In this document: one piece after another, positions 42,356 through 52,630 of the stretch
Layout: each line of letters starts with the position of its first letter
How positions within the stretch are numbered: position 1 is the stretch's first letter
Assembly (NCBI GenBank): GCA_019241525.1
Contig: JAFAWY010000058.1
Location: forward strand, 62,001 to 126,000
DNA: 64,000 nt
Direction of reading: 5' to 3'
From: Pseudonocardiales bacterium
Lineage (GTDB): Bacteria > Actinomycetota > Actinomycetes > Mycobacteriales > Pseudonocardiaceae
Program-made: the position numbers and the translations under genes
The notes under the pieces: model-generated
Told to the model about the DNA's origin: nothing
What the model saw: only the letters and a program-made list of their open reading frames with translations
The model's database searches: none

Positions 42356-44382
42356 CCGGTGGCCGCCAACGGGTTGGGCACGTCCACCCACTGGGGAACA
42401 TGAGGATCGGCCGACAGCTGGACCCGCAGCATGGACTTCGCCGGCAGCAGGGGGGCGAACAGCGCGGCTTCGTCCCGGTTGGCTTGCGCTGCGATAGCCG
42501 CATCGGAGCTGAGGTGCGCATAGACGGACCGGCAGCATCGGGCAACCAGCTGCCATGCCCGGCCGTGCTCGATCTGGGCCACCGTGGCGAGGGTGCCGAC
42601 GAGTTGACCGAAATTCGTTTCAAGCAGCGGAAAGAACAGCGCGGCGCGCAGCTCGTTTTCGTCATCGGTGCGCACCGCGCCGATCAATGCCGGAGGATGC
42701 TCGCCAGTGCGGGCCAGCCGAGCGGGGCTTACCCGGATGCTGCCGAAATCGCGGTAAAGCAGCCGGACCGGTAGGCCATGCCGTAAGACCACGACGGCGT
42801 TTTGCCCATGAGGTTCCAGTGCAATGCCCCACCGGGACAGCAACGTAAACAGCGGCGGCAGCGTGCAATCGCAGTAGCGGGCAAGGAACTGCATCGCCGG
42901 GTTGGCAACGGGCCTGCGACCGGCGCCGTGATGCGCAACGGCCAGTTCGTCCAGCGCGTCGGCAAGCACCGGCCGGCCGGTGAGCGGGGAGCGGGCGGCG
43001 AGCGCGGCGACCGGAAGCGCAACCTCGCCGTCGCGGGCATGTCGCTCCGGTGACTCCCGGATGATCGCCGCGAGGCTGGCCGCGGCCTCGGTCGGTTCTC
43101 CCGTGCCTGGCTGGTAGCCGCCGGTGGCGAGTTCGGCAAGGCTGACAAGCCGCCCATTGAAGCCACGCTCACGTTGGCAGATCCGCGCAAGCAGGGCTGA
43201 CATGATCGGGCCGTTGTGCACCGTTGGCGCTGACACCACGCGGGTCGCCGTGGTCAACCGGATATCGACTGAGGTCTTGATATGGGCACTTCGCCGGTCT
43301 GTCGCGGGCGCAAGCGTCCGTAGGGACAGTAGCGGCCGAGCCGGGATCCCTGCATGCGGGACAGCGATCACCTGCCCACGGGCCAGCGCGCTGGCGTAGC
43401 GGTCTGGTAGTGCCCGGCACAGCTGCCAGGGGTGTACCGGAAGAAATTCGTACTGGGCTGGATCCCGCCGCAGATCGCGGAGGTGGGCAGCGGCAGCGTC
43501 GAGGGCGTCGCGATGCCAGCGGCGTAGCTCGGCGGTCATCGTTCGGTGGGCGGATGGCGACCGGGTGAACGACGATCGGGCAATCGCAACGATCCTTACG
43601 GTGACGTCGTCTGCCCACTCCGGGCCGTAGGTGAACAGCTCCTGCATAGTCATCCCGCCGCGGAGCCGGGCGCATGGATGGAGCGGATGGCCGTCGACAA
43701 CGGCCTGCTCAAACAGAGCAAGCGGGCTGAACGCCGGGCTCGCGGCGGCCTTGTCGGCCGCCCAGCGAAGTACGTTGTCCTCAAGGGTTGCAACCGGCGC
43801 CAGGCGTGCCTGACGCCGTGACTCACCCACGAGTGCAAGGGCGTGGTTGGCGACGCTTGCCTCCAACTCGGTAGCCAAGTGGCGCCATCGGTCGGTGGCC
43901 TTCTGGCTGTGCTGGGCCGCCAGTACCGATGTCAGCAGGGTGACCGGGTGATCGATCTGGTGCGGGGCTGGCGCATGCATGGTGACCGCCAGGCCAGCAC
44001 AGTGCGCGGCGAAGGGGTCGGTGATGATCACCGGCGCGGTCAGCCGGGTACCGTCGCGCAGCAGGATCTGCGCGCGGCCGTTGCCGGCCAACGGGACGAG
44101 ACCGTCGATGCGTTCCCGCGATAGCGCCACCCACAGCTTGCCCAACGCCACCGCCCGGGCTTGCCTCAGCGCCTCCGGGAAATCGGTCGCAAGTTGCGGG
44201 TAGGCGCTGCGCAGCGCCGCGAACGCGGCCTGTTCCGCCCCCGCGCCAGCGCCCACGTCCCCATCCTGGCGTCTGCGGTGCGTGCTGGTCCACTGGTGCA
44301 GTAACAGCGCGTCAGTGCCCGCGGACGATGCGGCGCAGCTTGGGCAGTCGGCCGGCAATCGGCGCTTCCGCGCCGCGGTCAC
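42352..44382 (-). CDS. IucA/IucC family NRPS-independent siderophore synthetase (start uncertain)
   Basis: [71 protein letters not shown] 5' end overlaps rarA 3' end; ATGA overlap with the downstream NIS gene. Confidence 0.88.
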   Translation of the reverse strand: MTAARKRRLPADCPSCAASSAGTDALLLHQWTSTHRRRQDGDVGAGAGAEQAAFAALRSAYPQLATDFPEALRQARAVALGKLWVALSRERIDGLVPLAGNGRAQILLRDGTRLTAPVIITDPFAAHCAGLAVTMHAPAPHQIDHPVTLLTSVLAAQHSQKATDRWRHLATELEASVANHALALVGESRRQARLAPVATLEDNVLRWAADKAAASPAFSPLALFEQAVVDGHPLHPCARLRGGMTMQELFTYGPEWADDVTVRIVAIARSSFTRSPSAHRTMTAELRRWHRDALDAAAAHLRDLRRDPAQYEFLPVHPWQLCRALPDRYASALARGQVIAVPHAGIPARPLLSLRTLAPATDRRSAHIKTSVDIRLTTATRVVSAPTVHNGPIMSALLARICQRERGFNGRLVSLAELATGGYQPGTGEPTEAAASLAAIIRESPERHARDGEVALPVAALAARSPLTGRPVLADALDELAVAHHGAGRRPVANPAMQFLARYCDCTLPPLFTLLSRWGIALEPHGQNAVVVLRHGLPVRLLYRDFGSIRVSPARLARTGEHPPALIGAVRTDDENELRAALFFPLLETNFGQLVGTLATVAQIEHGRAWQLVARCCRSVYAHLSSDAAIAAQANRDEAALFAPLLPAKSMLRVQLSADPHVPQWVDVPNPLAATG

Positions 44383-45673
44383 TGGGCTGGTAATAGTCGC
44401 GCCCTACCAGCTCATCGGGCGGATACTGCTGGGCCAGCACGCCCTCCGGGGTCTCATGCGGGTAGCGGTAACCCTGCGCGTGCCCAAGCCGGGCGGAACC
44501 GGCGTAGTGCCCGTCACGAAGATGCGCCGGAACCGGACCGGTCGCGCCAGCCCGGACATCGGCCAGCGCCGCGTCGATTGCTGTGATCACTGCATTGGAC
44601 TTGGGGGCGGTGGCCAGGTGCACGGTGGCTTGAGCCAGCACCAGGCGGCCTTCGGGCATCCCGATGAACTGCACCGCGTGGGCAGCGGCTACCGCGGTCT
44701 GCAACGCCGTCGGATCGGCCATCCCGATGTCCTCGCTGGCGTGCACCACCAACCGGCGAGCGATGAACCGGGGATCCTCACCGGCCTCCACCATCCGCGC
44801 CAGGTAGTGCAGCGCCGCGTCGACATCAGATCCACGGATCGCCTTGATGAATGCGCTGATCACGTCATAGTGCTGGTCCCCCGCCCGGTCGTAGCGCACC
44901 GCTGCTCGGTCGACGACAGACTCGACGCATGCCAGGTTCACCACCGAGCCGCCTGCGGAGGTAACCGCCTCGGCGGCAGCCTCCAGCGCGGTCAGTGCCC
45001 GCCGGGCATCCCCAGCCGCAAGCCGGACCAGGTGGTCCTCAGCGGTAGGTTCCAACGTGACGCACCCGCCAAGGCCGCGGCCATCGGCCAGCGCTCGCTT
45101 GATCAATGTGCGCACGTCATCGTCAGACAGCGGGTGTAGCTGCAGCACCAGTGATCGAGACAGCAGCGGCGACACCACGGAAAAGAACGGGTTCTCCGTG
45201 GTGGCGGCGACGAGCAGGATGATCCGGTCTTCCACCGCACCGAGTAGCGCGTCCTGCTGCGTGCGGGAGAAGCGATGCACCTCGTCGATAAACAGCACGG
45301 TGGCGTTGCCGCCCTCACGACCTAGTCGGCGCCGGGCTGCGTCGATCACGGTGCGGACCTCTTTGACGCCAGCCGACAAAGCTGACAACGCCTCGAAGCG
45401 CCGGCCGGTCGCCTGCGAGACCAGCCGGGCCAGCGTGGTCTTTCCGGTGCCTGGTGGGCCGTACAGGATTACCGAGGCAGCTGCACCTCCCTCGACCAGC
45501 CGGCGCAGCGGGCTGCCCGATGCCAGCAGATGGTCCTGGCCGACGACTTCGTCGAGAGTGGCCGGCCGCATCCGGACCGCCAGCGGTGCCGAGGCGGCCA
45601 ACCGCTGCTCGGCGACGTGTTCTGCCTGAGCAGCGAACAGCCCGTCGCTGAAGAGCGCTTGATCCTCGTCCAC
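44312..45673 (-). CDS. rarA: Replication-associated recombination protein A (MgsA/RarA AAA ATPase)
   Basis: 453 aa; [52 protein letters not shown]. Confidence 0.95.
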   Translation of the reverse strand: MDEDQALFSDGLFAAQAEHVAEQRLAASAPLAVRMRPATLDEVVGQDHLLASGSPLRRLVEGGAAASVILYGPPGTGKTTLARLVSQATGRRFEALSALSAGVKEVRTVIDAARRRLGREGGNATVLFIDEVHRFSRTQQDALLGAVEDRIILLVAATTENPFFSVVSPLLSRSLVLQLHPLSDDDVRTLIKRALADGRGLGGCVTLEPTAEDHLVRLAAGDARRALTALEAAAEAVTSAGGSVVNLACVESVVDRAAVRYDRAGDQHYDVISAFIKAIRGSDVDAALHYLARMVEAGEDPRFIARRLVVHASEDIGMADPTALQTAVAAAHAVQFIGMPEGRLVLAQATVHLATAPKSNAVITAIDAALADVRAGATGPVPAHLRDGHYAGSARLGHAQGYRYPHETPEGVLAQQYPPDELVGRDYYQPSDRGAEAPIAGRLPKLRRIVRGH

Positions 45674-45712
45674 ATTGCGACGGTACCGCCACGTACCGCC
45701 ACAGCCGGCAGC

Positions 45713-46651
45713 TCAGCCGTCAACCAGCGGGCGGCGCAGATTGCCATTATCCCGCCTGGTGCGCAGCATCAAGACCAGGATTCCGGCGACTGTGATGCCG
45801 GCCAGATTGACCAGCAGCTGCAGGGTCGACTCCAGCGCCGTTCGCCAGGCACCAGTACTCAAGGCAACTACCGCAAACGCCGCCGCGGGCACCGTGGTCA
45901 CCGAAATGAACACGCCGATGAGCACGGCCGAACGCGCGGAGGTGAGGCTGAGCATCCCGGCTGCGCCCGCAAGTAGCGCGAGGATCAGGGAGAACGGCCC
46001 CACCTGATAGATGAAGTCAACCTGCTGGAGGGAGCTGATGACCGCCGTGTCGATCAACCCGACCCACTCACCCAGCAGTGTGCCGGCCGCCGCGATGAGC
46101 ATCGCGAGCGGGAATCCCACGCCCAGTGCCAGTGCCGCCCTGCGGATGAGATCGCCACGGCGCAGCACGAGCCCCACCGCGAGCGCAGCCAGCGGCGCGA
46201 ATTCCGGGCCGACAACCATGGCACCTACCACGGTGATCGGGGAGTCGGTGACCACGCCCACCACCGCGATGAGGCAGGCCAGGGTGAGGAAGGCCAGAAA
46301 GGTGAGAGTCAGCCGGGAATCGTCTCCGGTGCGTGCGATGAGTTCATCCCACACCACAGCGTCGGCGGGATCGCCAGGAGCGGCCAGCGCGGCAGCGTCG
46401 GCAGCGTCAGACAGCACCGTGTCCAACGACTCCAGCGTGATAGCGCCGACGTGGTCGATGCCGAGTTCACAGAGTTCGGCGAGTATCCCGTCGGCGGCCT
46501 CCCGGACCACGTCGGCCTGTACTACGTCACCAGGTGGATCGACCGCAGCACCGCGCAAGACGGTCAGGTGAACCACGCCAGGATCTTTTCGTAGCGTGTC
46601 GAGCACCGCGTCGGTCACCTCCACGGGGCAGGTGATACGCAGGTGCAGCAC
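45713..46651 (-). CDS. DUF389 domain-containing membrane protein
   Basis: 312 aa; LTFLAFLTLACLIAVVGVVTDSPITVVGAMVVGPEFAPLAALAVGLV. Confidence 0.85.
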   Translation of the reverse strand: MLHLRITCPVEVTDAVLDTLRKDPGVVHLTVLRGAAVDPPGDVVQADVVREAADGILAELCELGIDHVGAITLESLDTVLSDAADAAALAAPGDPADAVVWDELIARTGDDSRLTLTFLAFLTLACLIAVVGVVTDSPITVVGAMVVGPEFAPLAALAVGLVLRRGDLIRRAALALGVGFPLAMLIAAAGTLLGEWVGLIDTAVISSLQQVDFIYQVGPFSLILALLAGAAGMLSLTSARSAVLIGVFISVTTVPAAAFAVVALSTGAWRTALESTLQLLVNLAGITVAGILVLMLRTRRDNGNLRRPLVDG

Positions 46652-46654
46652 GTG

Positions 46655-48424
46655 TTACGCCTTCGAGGTAGGTTTCGCGTCCACCCCAGCCTCGGCACGC
46701 TGCTCGGGAGTGATCGGTGCCGGTGCGCCGGTGAGCGGATCCAGACCCCCACCTGACTTGGGGAAGGCGATGACGTCGCGCAGCGAGTCGGCATGGGCGA
46801 GCAGCATGCATATCCGGTCCCACCCGAAGGCAATTCCACCGTGCGGTGGCGGCCCGTAACGGAACGCCTCTAGCAGGAACCCGAACTTCTCCCGGGCTTC
46901 CTCGTCGGAGATCCCCAGTACCCGGAATACTCGCTGCTGTACCTCGGGCTGGTGGATACGGATCGACCCGCCGCCGATCTCATTGCCGTTGCATACCAGA
47001 TCGTAGGCGTAGGCCAACGCGGATCCGGGATCGGTTTCGAACCGGTCGATCCACTCTGGTGTGGGTGCGGTGAACGGGTGGTGCACGGCGGTCCAGCCGC
47101 TGTGGCCCATCGCGACATCGCCGCTACCCTCGACTGGCTCGAACAGCGGCGCGTCGACCACCCAGACAAACGACCAGGCCGACTCGTCGATCAGGTCGCA
47201 CCGCCGGCCGATCTCCACCCGAGCTGCGGCGAGCAGAGCACGGGCCTGACGAGGATCGCCGGCGGCGAAGAACACACAGTCGCCGGGATTGGCCCCGACT
47301 GCCTTGGCCAGGCCTTCCCGCTCGTGTTCGGCGAGGTTGCGGGCCACCGGGCCGGTCAACTCACCTTCCGAGCCAATCAGTACGTATGCCAGGCCCTTGT
47401 GACCCCGCTGCTTGGCCCATTCCTGCCAGGCGTCGAGTTGCCGGCGCGACTGAGCTACGCCACCAGGCATCACAACCGCACCCACATAGGGCGCTTGGAA
47501 GACTCGGAACGGGGTGTCGATGAAATAGTCGGCGAGCTCGGTCAATTCGAGCCCGAAACGCAGGTCGGGCTTGTCAGTCCCGTAGCGCGCCATCGCGTCG
47601 GCGTAGGTCAACCGGTTGATCGGCAACTCGATCCGATGCCCAGCCAGCTCTAACCACAATGCGGCGATCACTTTCTCGCCGAGCGCGATCACGTCGTCTT
47701 GATCGATGAAGCTCATTTCAATGTCGAGTTGGGTGAACTCGGGCTGCCGATCAGCGCGAAAATCCTCGTCCCGATAGCACCGAGCGATTTGGTAGTAACG
47801 TTCCGTGCCAGCGACCATGAGCAGTTGCTTGAACAGCTGGGGTGATTGCGGTAGCGCGTACCAGCAGCCGGGCTGCAGCCGCGCCGGGACCAAAAAGTCA
47901 CGCGCACCTTCAGGGGTGGACCGGGTCAGGGTCGGGGTCTCCACCTCGACGAAATGCTGTTGATGCAGCACGTCTCGAGCGATCCGGTTCGCCTCGCTGC
48001 GTAACCGCAACGCGGCGGCCTGGCGCGAGCGGCGTAGATCGAGATAGCGGTACCGCAGCCGCACCTCCTCCCCGACATCGAGATGCTCGTCGAGCGGGAA
48101 CGGCAACGGCGCCGATTCACTGAGCACCGTCAGTTCCTCGGCAGTGACCTCGATAGCCCCGGTGGGGATGTCCGGGTTCTCATTTCCTTCCGGACGCAGC
48201 GCTACCGTGCCGGTGACTCGGACACAGAACTCAGCGCGTAACCGGTGGGCACGCTGCGCCATGTCACCTTCGCGGAAGACCACCTGCGTCACTCCAGAGG
48301 AGTCCCGCAGGTCGATGAAAATCACGCCGCCGTGGTCGCGGCGCCGGGCGACCCAACCGGCGAGAGTGACGGTCTGCCCTGCATGCTCGGCACGCAGCGT
48401 GCCGGCAGGGTGCGTGCGCATCAC
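46655..48424 (-). CDS. aspS: Aspartate-tRNA ligase
   Basis: 589 aa; [65 protein letters not shown]. Confidence 0.98.
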   Translation of the reverse strand: MMRTHPAGTLRAEHAGQTVTLAGWVARRRDHGGVIFIDLRDSSGVTQVVFREGDMAQRAHRLRAEFCVRVTGTVALRPEGNENPDIPTGAIEVTAEELTVLSESAPLPFPLDEHLDVGEEVRLRYRYLDLRRSRQAAALRLRSEANRIARDVLHQQHFVEVETPTLTRSTPEGARDFLVPARLQPGCWYALPQSPQLFKQLLMVAGTERYYQIARCYRDEDFRADRQPEFTQLDIEMSFIDQDDVIALGEKVIAALWLELAGHRIELPINRLTYADAMARYGTDKPDLRFGLELTELADYFIDTPFRVFQAPYVGAVVMPGGVAQSRRQLDAWQEWAKQRGHKGLAYVLIGSEGELTGPVARNLAEHEREGLAKAVGANPGDCVFFAAGDPRQARALLAAARVEIGRRCDLIDESAWSFVWVVDAPLFEPVEGSGDVAMGHSGWTAVHHPFTAPTPEWIDRFETDPGSALAYAYDLVCNGNEIGGGSIRIHQPEVQQRVFRVLGISDEEAREKFGFLLEAFRYGPPPHGGIAFGWDRICMLLAHADSLRDVIAFPKSGGGLDPLTGAPAPITPEQRAEAGVDAKPTSKA

Positions 48425-48508
48425 GGGATGGCTCCTCGATCATCGGCAACGGACTCCAACCTTGCTGAGGCTAGCCGCGCGGCCACCCTGCCGCCCGCGA
48501 CGCCCCCT

Positions 48509-49582
48509 TCACATCAAGGTCAGTTGAGCCGCTTCGGCACCGGCCTGAGTCCCGGCACCACCCGGCGTGGGCGTTGCCTGCACCACGGTTGGCTCGACCG
48601 ATCGCCGGCGCGCCTGTCGCGATGCCACCTTCCCGACACCGTAACGCTGAGCGAGTTCGGCTACTTGGGCGCAAATACTGCGCTGGTACTCCTTAGGCGC
48701 GTATGCGCCGCGTCCGTACAACTCGTGATAGCGCGGCACCAGCTGTGGATGCTCGCGTGCCAGCCAGGCGAGATACCACTCGCGCGCCCCCGGGCGCAGG
48801 TGCAGCACGATGGGGGTGACCCGGCGAGCACCTGCGTCGGCGATGGCACGCACCGTCGCCTCCAGCTGGCCGGGTGAATCGCTGAGGTACGGCAGGAGCG
48901 GCGCCATCAACACTCCGCACCCGATGCCTGCATCGGTGAGCGCGCGGCACACGCCGAGCCGGGCGTGCGGCGCTGGCGTGCCCGGCTCGACCTTGCGCCA
49001 GAGCGCCTTGTCGACGCACCCCACCGACACATTGACCGTGACATCGGTCATGGCCGCAGCCTCGCGAAGCAGGTCGAGATCGCGCAGCACCAGGGTGCCC
49101 TTGGTGAGGATGGAAAACGGGTTCCGCACATCGCGAAGCGCCTCAAGAATTCCGGGCATCAGCCGGTAGCGTCCCTCGACCCGCTGATAGGGGTCGACGT
49201 TGGTGCCCATGGCGATGTGTTTTCCCACCCATCGCGGCGAGGAGAGCTGCTTGCGTAGCAGCTCCGGGGCGTTGACCTTCACCACGATCTTGGTGTCGAA
49301 ATCAAGGCCACTGTCGAGATCCAGGTACTCATGTGTCCGCCGCGCGAAACAGTAAACACACGCATGGCTGCAGCCCCGGTATGGGTTGACGGTCCACTCG
49401 AAAGGCACCCGGGAGCCGACCGGTACCTTGTTGAGGACCGAACGGGCCCGCACCTCGTAGAAGGTCATTCCCTGGAACTCCGGGGTATCGAAGGTGCGCG
49501 TGATGACGTCGCCCGCCCCGAACAACGCCTCTTGGGCGGAGGCGGCGGGGTCGTCGGACAGCGTTAGGTTGTCCCATCGCAT
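48509..49582 (-). CDS. Rv2578c-family radical SAM protein
   Basis: 357 aa; WTVNPYRGCSHACVYCFARRTHEYLDLDSGLDFDTKIVVKVNAPELLRKQL (CxxxCxxC). Confidence 0.92.
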   Translation of the reverse strand: MRWDNLTLSDDPAASAQEALFGAGDVITRTFDTPEFQGMTFYEVRARSVLNKVPVGSRVPFEWTVNPYRGCSHACVYCFARRTHEYLDLDSGLDFDTKIVVKVNAPELLRKQLSSPRWVGKHIAMGTNVDPYQRVEGRYRLMPGILEALRDVRNPFSILTKGTLVLRDLDLLREAAAMTDVTVNVSVGCVDKALWRKVEPGTPAPHARLGVCRALTDAGIGCGVLMAPLLPYLSDSPGQLEATVRAIADAGARRVTPIVLHLRPGAREWYLAWLAREHPQLVPRYHELYGRGAYAPKEYQRSICAQVAELAQRYGVGKVASRQARRRSVEPTVVQATPTPGGAGTQAGAEAAQLTLM

Positions 49583-49634
49583 CGGCCCACCATATCGAAC
49601 TCATGTTCGATCCGCGAGGAAGCGTGCCCCGCCG

Positions 49635-50948
49635 ATGAGTGCACTGGACAACAGGACTGGACGGCACCGTCACCGCGCCGAGCCAGCCGCCGTCCCGTCC
49701 CGCCTCCCTGGACAGGGACAACAGCAGGGGCAGGGCCACGAACACGGACACGGACACGGACACGGACACGGACACGGACACGGACCGGCGTATCCGGCTT
49801 CGCGTAGGGTCCGCATGCTGCTGGTTGTCGCGCTGGTGCCGGTCGCACTGGCCACCCTGATCGGCTTGTTTCTGACCTGGCCGGGTGACGCGCCGCGGAG
49901 CAAGGTCGATGTCGGGTTCGGGCTGCGTCCGGTGCAGGGACGGGTAGTCGCCGCCATCCCGGCACCGTGCACTGCTGGGAATACGGAGGGCGGCCAGGCC
50001 AAGCAGTGCATCTCGCTCAATGTCTTACTCACCAGCGGTGACTCACCCGGTGTGACGATCCAGCAGGTGCTCCCCGATGAACCCAGCACGCCGCATTTCA
50101 CTGCCGGCGACGACATCGTGCTGGCCTACACCGGCGGCAACCCCTCTGAGGCGGAGTCGTACCAGGTCCAGGATTTCCAGCGTGGCAGCTCGATGCTCTG
50201 GTTGGTGGTGCTGTTCGCCGCCGCGGTACTGCTGATCGGACGGTGGCGGGGGCTCGCCTCGCTGCTGGCGCTCGGCTTCAGTTTCCTGGTCCTGGCGGTC
50301 TATCTGTTCCCGGCCATCCTCACGGGCGCGAGCCCGGTGATCGTGGGCGTGCTGGCCGCCAGCGTGATCATGTTCGGGGTGCTGTATCTCACCCATGGAG
50401 TGTCTGCTCAAACCTCCAGCGCGGTGCTCGGCACAGTCTTGAGCCTTGCGCTGATCGGACTGCTGGGTACCGCCTTCTCCGCGGCCACCCGCCTGACCGG
50501 ACTGGACGACGACACGGCGAAGCTGATCGGGATCCTCGGCCACGGGATCGATGCCCGGGGCCTGCTGCTTGCCGGGATGGTGATCGGTGCCCTCGGTGTG
50601 CTCGACGATGTCACAGTCACCCAGACCAGCGCGGTGTGGGAGCTACGCCGGGCCAATCCTGAACTCGGGTTCCGGGCGCTTTACACCTCCGCACTACGAA
50701 TCGGACGGGACCACATCTCCTCTGCGGTGAATACCTTGGCGCTGGCCTACACCGGCGCCGCTTTGCCCGTGCTGCTGATCTTCGCGCTGTCCGGCCAGGG
50801 TTTTGGCACCATGGTGACCACCCAGGACATTGCGCAGGAGGTGGTGCGCACGTTGGTCGGCAGCATCGGGCTGGTCGCCGCCGTCCCGGTCACCACAGCC
50901 ATCGCTGCGCTGGTCGCCCGTCACGACGACATCGAGCCAGTCGGGTAG
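49635..50948 (+). CDS. YibE/F-like family membrane protein with N-terminal His-Gly repeat
   Basis: ATG at 49635; N-terminal GQGQQQGQGHEHGHGHGHGHGHGHGPAYP, then multi-TM RGLASLLALGFSFLVLAVYLFPAILTGASPVIVGVLAAS...GHGIDARGLLLAGMVIGALGVLDDVTVTQTSAVWEL. Confidence 0.88.
   Translation: MSALDNRTGRHRHRAEPAAVPSRLPGQGQQQGQGHEHGHGHGHGHGHGHGPAYPASRRVRMLLVVALVPVALATLIGLFLTWPGDAPRSKVDVGFGLRPVQGRVVAAIPAPCTAGNTEGGQAKQCISLNVLLTSGDSPGVTIQQVLPDEPSTPHFTAGDDIVLAYTGGNPSEAESYQVQDFQRGSSMLWLVVLFAAAVLLIGRWRGLASLLALGFSFLVLAVYLFPAILTGASPVIVGVLAASVIMFGVLYLTHGVSAQTSSAVLGTVLSLALIGLLGTAFSAATRLTGLDDDTAKLIGILGHGIDARGLLLAGMVIGALGVLDDVTVTQTSAVWELRRANPELGFRALYTSALRIGRDHISSAVNTLALAYTGAALPVLLIFALSGQGFGTMVTTQDIAQEVVRTLVGSIGLVAAVPVTTAIAALVARHDDIEPVG
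49743..49784 (+). repeat. Hexanucleotide microsatellite (CACGGA)x7, preceded by degenerate CACGAA
   Basis: Counted directly; in frame, encodes (His-Gly)7. Confidence 0.95.
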
Positions 50949-50970
50949 CGGGTTGGTAGTACGTGAAGGG

Positions 50971-51660
50971 TCACAAACCTCGGGGGCGGCCGGGTGCAGC
51001 CAAGCCTCGGAGGAACGGGTTGGTGGCTCGTTCCTGGCCGATGGTGGTTGCCAGGCCGTGGCCAGGCAACACGGTGGTCGCGTCGGCTAGCACGAGGATC
51101 TTTTCCCGCAGCGAGGTCAGCATCTGCTGGTGGTCACCGCCGGGCAGGTCGGTGCGCCCGATCGAGCCGGCGAACAGGGTGTCTCCGGCTACCAGCAGGC
51201 CCTCGCCGCTATCAGTCACCGAATGGAAGGTCACCGACCCTCGGGTATGACCTGGAGTGTGGTCCACGGTGAAGCTCAGCCCAGCCAGATCCAGAACTGT
51301 GCCGTCGGCGAGGGAGCGCACCGTGCGAGGCTCGCGTAGCTCAACCCGGCCGCCGAAGAGCTGACGAGCCTCGGTCGGGAAAGCGCGCATCGGGTCAGAC
51401 AGCAAAACCCGGTCATCGGGGTGAATCCAGGCCGGGATGTCATTGCCGTCGCAGACCGGGGTGACCGCGAAGACGTGATCGAAATGCCCGTGTGTGAGCA
51501 GCACCGCCACCGGATCGAGGCGGTGCTCCCGCAACAGCTGGTCCAGCGGCTCCTCGGCGCCCTGCCCCGGATCGACCACCACGCATGGTCCACCAGCTTC
51601 GGCAGCGAGCACAAAGCAGTTCGCTTGAAAAGAACCAGAAGCAAAACCGGCCACGAGCAC
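50971..51660 (-). CDS. MBL-fold metallo-hydrolase (glyoxalase II-like)
   Basis: 229 aa; VLLTHGHFDHVFAVTPVCD; DHTPGHTRGSVTFH; LVAGDTLFAGSIGRTDLPGGD. Confidence 0.92.
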   Translation of the reverse strand: MLVAGFASGSFQANCFVLAAEAGGPCVVVDPGQGAEEPLDQLLREHRLDPVAVLLTHGHFDHVFAVTPVCDGNDIPAWIHPDDRVLLSDPMRAFPTEARQLFGGRVELREPRTVRSLADGTVLDLAGLSFTVDHTPGHTRGSVTFHSVTDSGEGLLVAGDTLFAGSIGRTDLPGGDHQQMLTSLREKILVLADATTVLPGHGLATTIGQERATNPFLRGLAAPGRPRGL

Positions 51661-51750
51661 AGATCCACCCTACGGCTGAGGCTGACGTCTAGCTCACTGC
51701 CGGGCCACTTAGACTGCGCGGCGATTGTCACTCAAGCCACAGGAGTCCGG

Positions 51751-52626
51751 GTGCCCACAAACGAGCAGCGTCGCGAGGCCGCGAAGCGTAAACTGGACCG
51801 CCAGCTCGCCCGCCGCGCGCAGCGGACCAAGGCGCGCCGCCGCAACGCCGTGGTCGCCGGCATGATCACAGTGGTGCTGGTAATCGGGATCGTCGCGCTG
51901 ATCAAGTTGCTGCCTAGCCATGACCACAACGTCAACACTGCCGCAAAACCGCACCCATCGGCTCCCCCGGCGAAAACAGACCCGCTGCACCCGGACGCTA
52001 CGCCAGCCGCTGCACCGGTTCGGCCTAAGCCGTTGCCTGCCTTCGTCAACTGCCAGTATCAGGGAACACCACAGCAGCCTGCGGCCAAGCCGGTGACGCC
52101 ACCAGCGGCCGGCAACACTGCTGCCACCGGCACCGTGGCGGCGACCATGCAGACTACGGCCGGCCCGATCGCCCTGACCCTTGATCGGGCGCTGGCGCCT
52201 TGCACGGTCAACAGCTTCCTGACCCTGGCCAGGCAGGGCTACTACAACAACAGCCCGTGCCACCGGTTGGTCACCAACGCAACGTTGCACGTTCTGCAAT
52301 GCGGCGATCCGACCGGATCGGGGACCGGCGGCCCGGGATACACCATCCCCGACGAGTTCTTCCCAGAACTGACCTACGCGCGCGGTTACGTCGCGATGGC
52401 CAACACCGGCCAACCCAACAGTGGTGGCAGCCAGTTCTTCCTGATCTACGGCCAGACTGAGCTGCCACCCCAGTACACCGTGTTCGCCACGATCGCTCCA
52501 GCCGGTCTCACCGTCCTCGACCAGGTTGCCAAGGCGGGCGACGACGGGTCACTGGAACCCTCTCCGGGCGGCGGCAAGCCCAATCAACCGGTCACCATCA
52601 CCGCCGTTGAGGTTCCGGCTACCTGA
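51751..52626 (+). CDS. Peptidyl-prolyl cis-trans isomerase (cyclophilin type), membrane-anchored
   Basis: GTG at 51751 after AGGAG; N-terminal TM RRNAVVAGMITVVLVIGIVALI; cyclophilin YYNNSPCHRLV...GTGGPGYTIPDEF...NSGGSQFFLIYG. Confidence 0.92.
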   Translation: MPTNEQRREAAKRKLDRQLARRAQRTKARRRNAVVAGMITVVLVIGIVALIKLLPSHDHNVNTAAKPHPSAPPAKTDPLHPDATPAAAPVRPKPLPAFVNCQYQGTPQQPAAKPVTPPAAGNTAATGTVAATMQTTAGPIALTLDRALAPCTVNSFLTLARQGYYNNSPCHRLVTNATLHVLQCGDPTGSGTGGPGYTIPDEFFPELTYARGYVAMANTGQPNSGGSQFFLIYGQTELPPQYTVFATIAPAGLTVLDQVAKAGDDGSLEPSPGGGKPNQPVTITAVEVPAT

Positions 52627-52630
52627 TCCT

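Noticed and set aside
49737-49784. Possible CRISPR-like direct repeats
   Set aside because: Contiguous 6-nt microsatellite with no spacers, in frame inside a CDS.
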